DNA from: Clostridia bacterium
GTDB lineage: Bacteria > Bacillota > Clostridia > Oscillospirales > CAG-272
Direction: 5' to 3'
Length of the DNA: 50,994 nucleotides
Assembly (NCBI GenBank): GCA_017481495.1
Contig: JAFUPC010000123.1
Span: 1-50,994, forward strand
The stretch's first letter is position 1; each line of letters opens with the position of its first letter. Position numbers and translations under genes: made by a program. Below, in pieces: positions 1 to 8,263 of this stretch. The notes beneath the pieces were generated by a model. It was not told where the DNA came from. It saw nothing but the letters and a program-made list of their open reading frames with translations, and ran no database searches.

Positions 1-2
1 AA

Positions 3-113
3 GCAAGCAGAGCTTTGGTTCAATACTTTGAACTTTACTACAACTCTGATCGGCTTCATTCCGGTATTGGATACCTTACTCCTAATGAATGTTTTCAAAA
101 ATTAACTCTTTAA
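3..113 (+). CDS. IS3-family transposase, C-terminal end (partial)
   Basis: The reading frame is open from the left edge of the window and stops at TAA 111-113, giving the last 36 residues of a protein. They include YFELYYNSDRLHSGIGYLTP, which matches the well-known C-terminal signature of IS3-family OrfB/integrase-type transposases (YN..R.HS.LGY.TP). Only the tail of the rve catalytic domain is visible, so I cannot say whether the element is intact. The right inverted repeat of the insertion sequence should lie just after the stop, within about 114-135, but its outer boundary cannot be fixed without the left end. The AT-rich base use differs from the GC-richer genes that follow, which fits a mobile element. 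Confidence 0.85.
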   Translation, partial: ASRALVQYFELYYNSDRLHSGIGYLTPNECFQKLTL

Positions 114-139
114 TTTGTCCATTTATATTGACAAGATTC

Positions 140-296
140 GGTAAGGTAACTTTTCGCCCGACGGGCGAAAAATAATTGTTATAATTTCCGCTTCTTCACT
201 TTCGTTTCTTCACTCTTTCCCCGCTTCCCTTACGTTCCGCAAACGAAAATTACAAACAAATCACTTTTCGACCGCAGGGAGAAAAGTTTCCTTACC
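140..296. repeat. Palindrome-bounded intergenic element next to the IS end
   Basis: GGTAAGGTAACTTTTC (140-155) pairs with GAAAAGTTTCCTTACC (281-296), an inverted repeat matching at 15 of 16 positions. Inside the left arm is a perfect 10-bp hairpin with a 1-nt loop, TTTTCGCCCG/CGGGCGAAAA (151-171). No coding frame is visible. The layout resembles a small non-autonomous (MITE-like) element, or the same class of palindrome string found in other gaps of this window. Confidence 0.5.
213..245 (+). repeat. Dispersed 33-bp repeat, copy 1
   Basis: CTCTTTCCCCGCTTCCCTTA followed by CGTTCCGCAAACG closely matches the sequence at 5137-5169, which lies in the gap before the XRE regulator. Both copies are intergenic and in the same orientation. 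Function unknown. Confidence 0.5.
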
Positions 297-328
297 TCAC
301 CTCCTCACTCTTCACTTGAAAAAAACAG

Positions 329-363
329 CAGGACATTCCGTTTTACAGGCGGGATGTCCTTTT
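329..363 (+). terminator. Hairpin terminator, likely bidirectional
   Basis: AGGACAT (330-336) pairs with ATGTCCT (354-360), extended inward by CCG/CGG, and is followed by a short T run and preceded by an A tract. The sequence is closely similar to the terminator at 6507-6545 (both contain CAGCAGGACA and a TTTTCAGG or TTTTACAGG loop), so the two share an origin. Confidence 0.7.
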
Positions 364-407
364 CTTGTGGAAATTTTTCATTTTTTTTAAAAATATTCAT
401 TTCCCTA

Positions 408-437
408 TTGACAACCGGTTGCGTGTTGTGGTATAAT
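408..437 (+). promoter_or_regulatory. Consensus sigma-A promoter of the LacI/GH28 operon
   Basis: TTGACA (408-413) and TATAAT (432-437) are separated by 18 bp, both matching consensus perfectly. A palindromic operator half sits in the spacer, so the promoter should be strong but repressible. Confidence 0.9.
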
Positions 438-466
438 ACAATCAAAGCAATCCGCAATCGGTTGCG
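412..466 (+). promoter_or_regulatory. Two LacI-type operators over the promoter
   Basis: CAACCGGTTG (412-421) is a perfect palindrome overlapping the -35 box and spacer. CGCAATCGGTTGCG (453-466) is a near-perfect palindrome centred on CG just downstream of the -10 box. Both share the core CAA.CG.TTG, typical of LacI/GalR operators with a central CG. Their position next to a lacI-family gene implies autorepression, and control of the downstream GH28 and binding-protein genes. That last step is inference. Confidence 0.8.
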
Positions 467-516
467 AATTGTCACAAATCATAGAAATTCATAAAAGGAG
501 CACATACCCCTTATAT

Positions 517-1545
517 ATGAAAAACACGGTATCCATGTATTCCATTGCGGAGCATCTCGGAATGTCGGTTTCCGAGGTCAGCCGCGCATTCAAGGCAGAT
601 TACAAGATGAATCCGGAAAAACGGGAAAAAATCCTCCAAACGGCACAGCAGATGGGCTATACGCGCAATGAGGGCGCATCGCGGCTGTCGCAGAAGCCGG
701 TCACCATCGGGATCATCACGGGACGGGAGCCGCAGTATTTTACAAACGAACTTCTTTCCGGCTTTTCGCGCGCGGAAGGACAGCTCTCCGCCTACAAGCT
801 CGTGTGTCTGTACGAGACCGTCAATACATACCCATACCGCGACGGCAGCGGTGCGAAGATCGAGGCGGCAATCGAACGCTGTCTTGCACGCGGCGCGGAC
901 GGGATCGTGATTTCGGCGTTTGACCGGGATCTGCCGGCACTGATGGACCGTTTTCGCGCACGCGGTGTGCGCATGGCGGCAGTCAACTTCGATCTTCCGG
1001 GGCATCTGGATTTTGCCAGCGTCAACAACACCGATGCCGCGGCGGCGATGGCAGCGTATCTGCTCTCCCTGCCGAAAACAAACGGAAACACCCTCATTTT
1101 CAGCGGTTCGCTTGAATACTGGACACACGGGCATCTGGTCGCACGGTTCCGAGAAACGGCGGCGCGGTACGGACTCACCGTCCGGCACATGGAGGAAGCG
1201 CTGACCGAGGAGACCCTGGAAGAGGCCTGCAAAACCGCCTTTGCCGCCTGCCCCGATGCCCAGTGCATCTACCTGACGTCGGGTATCTGCGTTCCGGTAT
1301 TGGAATACGTCCGCCGCAATGCACCCGGCCGCGTGAAGATTGTCGCCTCCGACTTATATGACCGCATGATCCCGTATCTGCTCGACGGAACGCTGACGGC
1401 GGTCATCTACCAGAATCCGCAGGCGCAGGCGTATGAAGCACTCTGCGGGATGTATGCGCTGTGTACCGGGCATCCCGCACCGGCGGCGCAGATCTTCTCC
1501 AAACCGGAAATCATCACACGGGAAAATTATACGCTGTATCTGTAA
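517..1545 (+). CDS. LacI-family transcriptional regulator
   Basis: This 342-residue repressor has an N-terminal helix-turn-helix (about residues 6-26, SMYSIAEHLGMSVSEVSRAF), a hinge-type segment (NPEKREKILQTAQQMGY) and a periplasmic-binding-protein-like effector domain of normal LacI length. I place the start at ATG 517, after AAAGGAG at 494-500, although the spacing of 16 nt is long. A TTG at 469 would add 16 residues ahead of the helix-turn-helix and would overlap the operator, which seems less likely. Operators at 412-421 and 453-466 overlap its own promoter, so it probably represses itself and the two genes that follow. The effector is probably a sugar derived from pectin or another plant glycan, judging from the adjacent GH28 gene; the ligand cannot be read from sequence. 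Confidence 0.9.
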   Translation: MKNTVSMYSIAEHLGMSVSEVSRAFKADYKMNPEKREKILQTAQQMGYTRNEGASRLSQKPVTIGIITGREPQYFTNELLSGFSRAEGQLSAYKLVCLYETVNTYPYRDGSGAKIEAAIERCLARGADGIVISAFDRDLPALMDRFRARGVRMAAVNFDLPGHLDFASVNNTDAAAAMAAYLLSLPKTNGNTLIFSGSLEYWTHGHLVARFRETAARYGLTVRHMEEALTEETLEEACKTAFAACPDAQCIYLTSGICVPVLEYVRRNAPGRVKIVASDLYDRMIPYLLDGTLTAVIYQNPQAQAYEALCGMYALCTGHPAPAAQIFSKPEIITRENYTLYL

Positions 1546-1575
1546 CCGGATACCGCGCGAAAGGAAGGAATCCAA

Positions 1576-3654
1576 ATGAAACTCCTGATACTCGGAAATT
1601 CCATCACCCATCATGCACCCGCCCCCGGCATCGGCTGGCACGGCGACTGGGGTATGGCGGCAAGCACAAGGGAAACGGACTTTGTCCACCGTCTCGCCGC
1701 CCGACTCGGAGAGGCCGGAAAGCACGTCGTTCTGCGGGAACGCAACGTTGCGGACTTTGAGCGTGACCCCGCTCTCATAGACAGCACCGCCGGAACCGGC
1801 GATGCCGGAGCCGATTATTTCCGCGAAGACCTCGCATTCCGCCCGGATATCGCCGTTCTGCGCATCTCGGAGAATGTGCCCGGGGAAAAAACGGAAGCCT
1901 TTACCGCAGCTTACGAGAAGCTGCTCGGACGGTTTGCCGCACAGGGTGCCGCTGTCTTTGCCGTCGGGCCGTTCTGGCAGAACGACCGCATGGAAGCCCT
2001 GCTCTCCGCCGCGGCAGAACGGACGGGTGCCGTCTGGGTGTCCCTTTCCCATCTGCACAAGACAGCATATCAGGCCGTCGGGCAGTTTGAACACGCCGGG
2101 GTCGCCGCGCATCCGTCTGATGAGGGAATGCAGGCAATCGCCGATGCGATCTTTTCCGCTGTCAGCAAAGCGGGTCTGCTCACACCGGCGGACGTGCCGG
2201 ACATTCCCGCCGGAGCGCCGGTCTACGACAAGCTTTCCGTGACCGTGGACGGAAAACCGGTTCCGCTTCACGCAGCGCGTGTCTCCGCCATGTCCTTCAA
2301 CCGGGAATGGCCGGGACAGCAGAGACCCGTGGAGCAGTCCGAGCTTGCGCCGTTTCTGACATTTGATATGTCCGCGCCCGTGGATATTGCCGTGACCGCA
2401 GAGACGGAGATCCACGACATCACCGTCCGCCCCCGCTCGGCGGAAATTTCCGTGGAAACGGACGAAAACGGGAAGACGGCATATTTCACCGTCCGTCGGC
2501 CGGGACAGTATTCCGTTGAGGTAAACGGCCGCCATCACAACCTGCACATCTTTGCAAACGCACCTGCAAAGCCGGTCGACCCGTCGGACTATACCCATTA
2601 TTTTGCGCCCGGCATCCATGAGGTCGGCAATCTGCGTCTGCACAGCGGCGACCGGGTCTATCTCGCGGCGGGTGCCGTCGTCTACGGTGCGATTCAGGCA
2701 TATGACGAAACGGACATCCGCATCGAGGGCCGCGGCATTCTCGACTACTCGAAAATGGAACGCCATGTTCCGCTCCACTGGGAGGAAGACGGCATTGTCA
2801 ACCTTGTCCGGTGTGAAAACGTCACCATTGATGGCATCATCCTGCGCGATGCGAGCTGGTGGACGATCACCTCGTTCAACTGTATCAATCTGCATTTCCG
2901 CAATCTGAAAGCCATTGGGATGTGGCGGTACAATTCCGACGGTTTCGATTTCGTGAACTGTCAGAACGTCCGTGTGGACGGCTGTTTCCTGCGCAATTTC
3001 GACGACGTCATTGTCTTTAAGGGTCTGCGCCTGCGGGAAATGTCGGACGGTTACAAAAATCAGAAAGCGCTTCCGCCGTATGAGCATATGAACCTGCAGA
3101 ATTTCATCATCGAAAACTGCGTTCTCTGGTGCGACTGGGGCGGTGCATTGGAGATCGGTGCGGAGACCGTTGCCGACGAATACACGAATCTTGTCTACCG
3201 CAACTGCGACATCATCCATTCCGACCAGGGTGCGATGCGCATCCAGAGCGGCGACCGTGCGGTCATCCACAATGTCCTCTACGACAACATCCGCGTCGAA
3301 TATTCCAAATATGACCGCGCGCCGGTCTATCAGCAGAGCGACGACATGGTTTATGCGCCCGCTGACACACCATGGATGTGCGACGTCATCAAGGGCTGGA
3401 TGTACTGCGGCAGATGGTCAAACGACGGCATTTACGGCAATGTGTACGACATCACCTACCGCGACATCGCCGTATACGCGGATGAGGGAATGCCGAATCC
3501 TGTTGTCAGCTTCACCGGTGCCGATGAGACCCACACCTTTGACCGCATCCGGATTGAAAATATGACCTACAACGGTGCGCCGGTCATGCCGCAGGTCAAC
3601 ACCAACGCCTTTACCGGCAGAATTACCATAAATGGAGAGGAGAAATGTGTATGA
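1576..3654 (+). CDS. SGNH-hydrolase / GH28-type beta-helix glycosidase fusion
   Basis: A 692-residue two-enzyme protein. Residues 1-190 look like an SGNH/GDSL esterase: block I is GNSITHH (7-13, putative nucleophile Ser9) and a late HPSDEGMQAIAD motif supplies the expected His region. A beta-rich linker domain (about 205-330) is followed by a parallel beta-helix of GH28 type that starts near HYFAPGIHEVGNLRLHSGDR, with conserved NSDGFDF and NFDDVI carrying candidate catalytic Asp residues. GH28 enzymes hydrolyse polygalacturonan or related uronides; an attached esterase could remove acetyl or methyl esters. There is no signal peptide, so it probably acts on imported oligosaccharides. The start follows AAGGAAGGA, and its TGA overlaps the next start (ATGA). 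Exact substrate is unknown. Confidence 0.8.
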   Translation: MKLLILGNSITHHAPAPGIGWHGDWGMAASTRETDFVHRLAARLGEAGKHVVLRERNVADFERDPALIDSTAGTGDAGADYFREDLAFRPDIAVLRISENVPGEKTEAFTAAYEKLLGRFAAQGAAVFAVGPFWQNDRMEALLSAAAERTGAVWVSLSHLHKTAYQAVGQFEHAGVAAHPSDEGMQAIADAIFSAVSKAGLLTPADVPDIPAGAPVYDKLSVTVDGKPVPLHAARVSAMSFNREWPGQQRPVEQSELAPFLTFDMSAPVDIAVTAETEIHDITVRPRSAEISVETDENGKTAYFTVRRPGQYSVEVNGRHHNLHIFANAPAKPVDPSDYTHYFAPGIHEVGNLRLHSGDRVYLAAGAVVYGAIQAYDETDIRIEGRGILDYSKMERHVPLHWEEDGIVNLVRCENVTIDGIILRDASWWTITSFNCINLHFRNLKAIGMWRYNSDGFDFVNCQNVRVDGCFLRNFDDVIVFKGLRLREMSDGYKNQKALPPYEHMNLQNFIIENCVLWCDWGGALEIGAETVADEYTNLVYRNCDIIHSDQGAMRIQSGDRAVIHNVLYDNIRVEYSKYDRAPVYQQSDDMVYAPADTPWMCDVIKGWMYCGRWSNDGIYGNVYDITYRDIAVYADEGMPNPVVSFTGADETHTFDRIRIENMTYNGAPVMPQVNTNAFTGRITINGEEKCV

Positions 3655-5129
3655 AACAGAACGGAATCCAGCTTCTTCCGTATCTTCTTCTGACAGCGGC
3701 ACTGCTTGCCTCCTGTCAAGGGGAAGACGACATCGGGACAGCAGGGGAAACAACAGCACCGGCAGTGTCCTCTGCCGCAGAAGCAGCGACGGACAGCGCC
3801 CTGTATACCGCCGATTATCTTCCCGATGCCGACTATGAGGGATATGTCTTCCGCTGTGTCACGGTGGAGGATTATCCGGTCGCAATGGAAAAAGAGGACG
3901 GCGACGTTGTCAACGATGCGTATTACAAGCGCAATGCCATTCTGGAAGAACGGTACAACATCGACTTTGAGGACACCTATGTCGATACTTATATGGATAT
4001 GACCGATACGTTCCGCACCAGTGCCCTTGCGGCAAGCAATGACTTTGACCTCTGCCGCCTGATCATGCGCGATGCGTTTTCGATGGCACTGGAGGGGTAC
4101 ATTCTGCCCGTTTCCGAGCTGCCGTATCTCGACATCACGCAGGACTGGTACATCCATTATGTCAATGAAGAGCTGACTATCAACGATACGCTGATTTTTG
4201 CGTACAGCGATGAATGTATCTCGGCATTTGAAAGTACCTATGCGGTCATCTTCAACAAGCAGATCATTGGCGATCTCGGACTGGATTCCCCGTATGACAT
4301 GGTGGACAACGGCACATGGACGTATGACGCACTGTTCGAGATGGCACAGGAAGCCATTTCCGATCTCGACAACGACGGGAAGTATACGCTGGAAACCGAC
4401 CGCTTCGGCATCATCAGTGTGCATGACCAGATTCTGCCGTGTACCTGGGTCTCCTCCGGAATCAAGACGGTGGAAAAGCAGGACGGCATTCCGGTCTTCA
4501 CCGCGGCGAGCAACGAGCGGCTGATCACGCTTCTCGGCAAGGTCTACGACTACTGGGCAGCGGACGGGATGTGCTACGATGCGTTCCTTTCCGTGGGATA
4601 CGATGAAGCTAACCGGAGAGCGGCGAATCTGATGTATGCACAGGATCATGCACTGTTCATGTTCAACGGCTTCGGCAGTCTCAGCATTCTGCGCGATATG
4701 GAGCATGATTTCGGTCTGGTTCCGCTTCCGAAGTATGACGAAACGCAGAAAGAATACTATTCCCGCCTGATTGACGGCTGGATCAATGTTCCGCTGTACT
4801 GCACCGAAAATCCGGAACGCACCAGTGTCATCATGGAAGCGCTTGCGGTGGAAACAAAAAATTATGTCATCCCCGCGCTGTACGAAGATGCCATTCAGAA
4901 TAAATACCTCCGCGACGAGACCTCCGTCCGGATGCTCGATCTTGTGATGCAGAACCGCAGCATCGACCTCGGCGACACGGTCTGGATGGTGGACATCCGT
5001 AATATCTTCATGGACTGCTTCCGCAACAAAAAGCCCGACTTTGCGTCCGCCATCGAAAAGAATACCAAAAAAGCCTCCCGCGCCATCGACAAGGCACTGG
5101 AATCTTTGGGAAACCAGGCGGGAAACTGA
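3651..5129 (+). CDS. Extracellular solute-binding lipoprotein (orphan)
   Basis: A 492-residue lipoprotein whose signal peptide ends in the lipobox LASC (Cys22), followed by a Thr/Ala-rich spacer and an extracellular solute-binding fold like that of carbohydrate ABC transporters. The ATG at 3651 is preferred over 3645 because GGAGAGGAG (3634-3642) lies 8 nt upstream and the start overlaps the GH28 stop as ATGA, so the two are translationally coupled. No permease or ATPase genes follow; the next gene is a separate regulator. The protein therefore either serves a transporter encoded elsewhere or acts as a sugar sensor. Its place in the LacI operon suggests it captures the oligosaccharide that the GH28 enzyme digests. 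Confidence 0.8.
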   Translation: MKQNGIQLLPYLLLTAALLASCQGEDDIGTAGETTAPAVSSAAEAATDSALYTADYLPDADYEGYVFRCVTVEDYPVAMEKEDGDVVNDAYYKRNAILEERYNIDFEDTYVDTYMDMTDTFRTSALAASNDFDLCRLIMRDAFSMALEGYILPVSELPYLDITQDWYIHYVNEELTINDTLIFAYSDECISAFESTYAVIFNKQIIGDLGLDSPYDMVDNGTWTYDALFEMAQEAISDLDNDGKYTLETDRFGIISVHDQILPCTWVSSGIKTVEKQDGIPVFTAASNERLITLLGKVYDYWAADGMCYDAFLSVGYDEANRRAANLMYAQDHALFMFNGFGSLSILRDMEHDFGLVPLPKYDETQKEYYSRLIDGWINVPLYCTENPERTSVIMEALAVETKNYVIPALYEDAIQNKYLRDETSVRMLDLVMQNRSIDLGDTVWMVDIRNIFMDCFRNKKPDFASAIEKNTKKASRAIDKALESLGNQAGN

Positions 5130-5136
5130 AGTAATA

Positions 5137-5169
5137 CTCTCTCCCCGCTTTCCTTGTTCTCCGCAAACG
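5137..5169 (+). repeat. Dispersed 33-bp repeat, copy 2
   Basis: CTCTCTCCCCGCTTTCCTTG continuing to TTCTCCGCAAACG is a near copy of 213-245. It sits right after the binding-protein gene and before the promoter of the XRE regulator. Confidence 0.5.
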
Positions 5170-5174
5170 GTTCC

Positions 5175-5203
5175 TTGTTTTTTTCGGGGTGGCATGGTAA
5201 AAT
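5175..5203 (+). promoter_or_regulatory. Probable promoter of the XRE regulator gene
   Basis: TTGTTT (5175-5180) and TAAAAT (5198-5203) are 17 bp apart, a fair sigma-A match about 95 bp ahead of the start codon. Confidence 0.5.
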
Positions 5204-5297
5204 AGTATCACAAAGATGATCACCTTTGCTGCAATGCGGTTCTCTGTGCAGAACTGCACGACGACCAAACGTCTCTTTTGAAAGGATGGAATGAACC

Positions 5298-6440
5298 ATG
5301 ACAATCGGAACAAGGATCCGGAACCTGCGCAGGGCGCGGGATCTGACACAGGAGGAGCTTGCGGAGGCGCTCGGGCTGACGGCGAAAGCCGTTTCCGGGT
5401 GGGAATGCGACCGGACGTCGCCCGACATTTCGCAGATACCGGCGCTGTGCCACTATTTTCACATTTCGGCAGACGAGCTGCTCGGCATCCGGGAGGAAGA
5501 ACGCCGGCGGGTGCGCGATGACACGTTTTCCGCGGCGCAGCTGCTGGCACAGAACGGGGAGCACATGGCGGCGGTAGAAGCCTTCTCTGCGGCACTTGCG
5601 CGGTATCCAGACGATTTTGAGATCATGTGCGCCCTGAACTACTCCGTTCTCGTCTGCATCGCGCAGGGAAAATATGCGCCCGCCCGTGCAGAGGAGGAAC
5701 GCACCCTGTGCGCCAAACGCAATGAACGTATTCTCGCAAACTGCACCGACGACCGCATCCGCTATCCCGCTGTTTCCGCACTTGCCCGCTATTATGCGGA
5801 GGAGGGAGACCTTGCCCGTGCAAGAGAAATGCTTTCCCGTCTTCCCGACATGGCGGACGCGCGGAATTTCGTGCTCCCCACGCTTTACACGGGTGACGAA
5901 GCGATTCGGTACGAGCAGGAGCTGCTTTTTGATGTTCTCCACTACATCCGCCGCCGCATGATGCGCAATTTCACGACCACGGCGGGAACACCGTTCTATA
6001 CCTCGGCGGAAATGGCACAGCGGTACGAAAAGGTCCTTTGCCTCCTTGCACTCTTTTATGAGGACGGCGACTACGGATTTTTCCACAACGATGTGCAGGA
6101 TGCGCATCTGTGTCTTGCGCGGTGGGAAGCGGAAAAAGGGCATTTCTCTGTGGCACTGTCCCATCTGCGCCGGGCGGCGGATTCCGCACTTGCGTTTCTG
6201 GATTATTGCACCGGCGGTGACGTGCTCCATACATCGCTTCTGTTCCGCGGACTTTCCGACAACGGCGACACGGTATCGTCCAACACCGAGGCAAACAACG
6301 CCCGCGAAGTGCTGGACGCAATGGCAGAGCCAGTCTTCGATGCGCTCCGTGTTGACGCTTCTGCCGCATCGGAATTTGAAGCAATCCGCACCCGTCTTCT
6401 CCCGCGTGCCGGAACATGGACAGAGACAAGGGATAAGTAA
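5298..6440 (+). CDS. XRE-family transcriptional regulator with long C-terminal helical domain
   Basis: The 380-residue protein begins with a Cro/C1-type helix-turn-helix (about residues 4-59, with LTQEELAEALGLTAKAVSGW), followed by roughly 300 residues rich in Ala, Glu, Leu and Tyr that look like TPR-type helical repeats (for example AVEAFSAALARYPDDFEIMC). This layout is common in Clostridia regulators that sense a peptide or protein partner. The start at ATG 5298 follows AAAGGA at 5281-5286. The gene is transcribed alone; it converges with the fatty-acid operon across a shared terminator. Its target is not identifiable here. Confidence 0.85.
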   Translation: MTIGTRIRNLRRARDLTQEELAEALGLTAKAVSGWECDRTSPDISQIPALCHYFHISADELLGIREEERRRVRDDTFSAAQLLAQNGEHMAAVEAFSAALARYPDDFEIMCALNYSVLVCIAQGKYAPARAEEERTLCAKRNERILANCTDDRIRYPAVSALARYYAEEGDLARAREMLSRLPDMADARNFVLPTLYTGDEAIRYEQELLFDVLHYIRRRMMRNFTTTAGTPFYTSAEMAQRYEKVLCLLALFYEDGDYGFFHNDVQDAHLCLARWEAEKGHFSVALSHLRRAADSALAFLDYCTGGDVLHTSLLFRGLSDNGDTVSSNTEANNAREVLDAMAEPVFDALRVDASAASEFEAIRTRLLPRAGTWTETRDK

Positions 6441-6506
6441 TATGGAATCGTGAAGCGTGAGAAGTGAAAGTTTGCAGGAATAACTTTCCCACGCTTAACC
6501 AAAATT

Positions 6507-6545
6507 CAGCAGGACACTCCGCTTTTCAGGCGAAATGTCCTGCTG
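6507..6545. terminator. Bidirectional terminator between XRE gene and accA
   Basis: CAGCAGGACA (6507-6516) pairs perfectly with TGTCCTGCTG (6536-6545) around a 19-nt loop. It lies between two convergent genes and is a sequence relative of the hairpin at 329-363. Confidence 0.8.
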
Positions 6546-6625
6546 CTTCTCTCTGTATCTATCTTAAAAAGACGTATCCCCGGAGGATCCTCCGAAAAGC
6601 GTCTCCGCTGACAGCAAATCCATGC

Positions 6626-7414
6626 TTATGCCCGCTCCCCGTAAATCCCGAACTTGCGGAAGCGCTCGTAGCGGTTCTGCTGCAGCTGCTCGGGGGACAT
6701 CTGCTGCATATTGGCAAGGTCGTTTTTGAGGGTCTCGCGGATGCCTTGGCACATCGTGGGGAAATCGTTGAAATCCTCTTTGATGACGTCCTCGGCGACA
6801 CCGAGATTCTTCATGTCGTCGGCGGTGATGTGCAATACTTCCGCCGCGTCCTCGACCTTTGCGGCATCCTTCCACAGAATGCTTGCGCATCCCTCGGGGC
6901 TGATGACGGAATAGACGGCGTTTTCAAGCATATAGACGCGGTTGGCACTTGCCAGAGCCAGTGCGCCGCCGGAACCGCCCTCGCCGATGACGATGGAGAT
7001 GACCGGAACGCGCAGGTTCATCATTTCCATGATGCTTTCCGCGATCGCCTGTCCCTGTCCGCGCTCCTCGGCATCCGCGCCGCAGAACGCACCCTGCGTA
7101 TCGACAAAACAGATGACGGGACGGCCGAACTTCTCCGCCTGCTTCATCAGGCGCAGACCCTTGCGGTAGCCCTCGGGCTTCGGACAGCCGAAGTTCTTTG
7201 CCATGCGGGACTGAATGTCCGTGCCGCGGTCGATGGCGATATAGGTGACGGGCTGGTCGTCAAGCCAACCGATGCCGCCGACGATCGCCGCATCGTCGCC
7301 AAAACGCCGGTCGCCGTGCAGCTCCATACAGTCGTGGAAAATGCCGTCCACATAAGCGGCGCCTGTCGGTCTGCGGCTGCCGCGTGCGGCTTTCAGTTTT
7401 TCGTATGCTGTCAT
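6626..7414 (-). CDS. accA: Acetyl-CoA carboxylase, carboxyltransferase alpha subunit
   Basis: This 262-residue protein is the alpha half of the carboxyltransferase that transfers CO2 from biotin to acetyl-CoA to make malonyl-CoA. Family hallmarks are the N-terminal LHGDRRFGDDAAIVGGIG, the oxyanion region EGGSGGALALA and SPEGCASILWKD. It is shorter than the E. coli protein (319) but near the usual size in Clostridia. A strong AAAGGAGG lies 8 nt before the ATG. It is the last gene of the fatty-acid operon, 15 nt after accD, and ends near a bidirectional terminator. Confidence 0.96.
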   Translation of the reverse strand: MTAYEKLKAARGSRRPTGAAYVDGIFHDCMELHGDRRFGDDAAIVGGIGWLDDQPVTYIAIDRGTDIQSRMAKNFGCPKPEGYRKGLRLMKQAEKFGRPVICFVDTQGAFCGADAEERGQGQAIAESIMEMMNLRVPVISIVIGEGGSGGALALASANRVYMLENAVYSVISPEGCASILWKDAAKVEDAAEVLHITADDMKNLGVAEDVIKEDFNDFPTMCQGIRETLKNDLANMQQMSPEQLQQNRYERFRKFGIYGERA

Positions 7415-7429
7415 GACATTTTCCTCCTT

Positions 7430-8260
7430 TTACGCGATTTCCGTCTGCTTTTTGTGCAGCTTTAAGAGATTACCGAGTGCCGCGGGCAGATCGTTTCTCT
7501 CAACGATGGCATCAATGAAGCCGTGCTCCAAAAGGAACTCTGCTTTCTGGAAATTGTCGGGAAGCTTGGACTTTGTCGTCTGCTCCACAACACGGCGGCC
7601 GGCAAAGCCGATGAGCGCACCGGGTTCCGCTATGAGAATATCGCCCTGCATCGCAAAGCTTGCCGTCACGCCGCCCGTGGTCGGGTCGCAGAGAACGGTG
7701 ATGTAGAGATTTCCTGCGTTGGAGTGCTGCTTGACCGCACCCGAAACCTTTGCCATCTGCATCAGGGACACGATACCCTCCTGCATTCTGGCGCCGCCGG
7801 AGGCGGTGAAGCCGATGACGGGCAGACTGTGTTCCGTCGCGTATTCAAACAGGCGCGTGATCTTTTCGCCGACGACGGAGCCCATGCTCGCCATGATGAA
7901 TCCGGAATCCATGACGAATACCGCGCAGTCCTCCCCGCCGATCTTTGCCGCGCCGCAGACGACCGCTTCTTCTTCTCCGGTCGCCTTTGCCGCTTTGTCC
8001 AGCTTGTCGGCGTAACCGGGGAACGAGAAAAAGTCCTCGCTTTTCAGTCCCGTGCAAAGCTCCGTAAAGCTGCCCGCGTCCACCGTTGCCGCGATGCGCG
8101 CACGCGCATCCATGCGCAGATGCTTTCCGCAGGCGGGGCAGACCATGTTCGCCTTTTTCAGCTGTTTTTTGGGAAATTCCGCCTTGCACGCCGTGCAGGC
8201 AATGACCTCCGGTGTAACGGCGGCTTTTACTTTATCGATCAGTGATTCCAGTGTTGGCAT
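7430..8260 (-). CDS. accD: Acetyl-CoA carboxylase, carboxyltransferase beta subunit
   Basis: A 276-residue crotonase-fold subunit that pairs with AccA. The N-terminal zinc ribbon is intact: Cys22-x-x-Cys25 and Cys41-x-x-Cys44. The carboxyltransferase core includes [17 protein letters not shown] and [13 protein letters not shown]. Start ATG 8260 follows GGAG 12 nt upstream and lies 3 nt after the fabZ stop. The biotin carrier (AccB) and biotin carboxylase (AccC) that complete the enzyme are not in this operon. Confidence 0.96.
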   Translation of the reverse strand: MPTLESLIDKVKAAVTPEVIACTACKAEFPKKQLKKANMVCPACGKHLRMDARARIAATVDAGSFTELCTGLKSEDFFSFPGYADKLDKAAKATGEEEAVVCGAAKIGGEDCAVFVMDSGFIMASMGSVVGEKITRLFEYATEHSLPVIGFTASGGARMQEGIVSLMQMAKVSGAVKQHSNAGNLYITVLCDPTTGGVTASFAMQGDILIAEPGALIGFAGRRVVEQTTKSKLPDNFQKAEFLLEHGFIDAIVERNDLPAALGNLLKLHKKQTEIA

Positions 8261-8263
8261 ACG

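Noticed and set aside
1354..3270. 638-codon open frame on the minus strand
   Set aside because: Shadow of the GH28 fusion and the end of the LacI gene; composition is typical of an antisense frame in GC-rich DNA.
3567..5195. 542-codon open frame on the minus strand
   Set aside because: Fully antisense to the solute-binding lipoprotein, which has a signal peptide, ribosome site and operon position.
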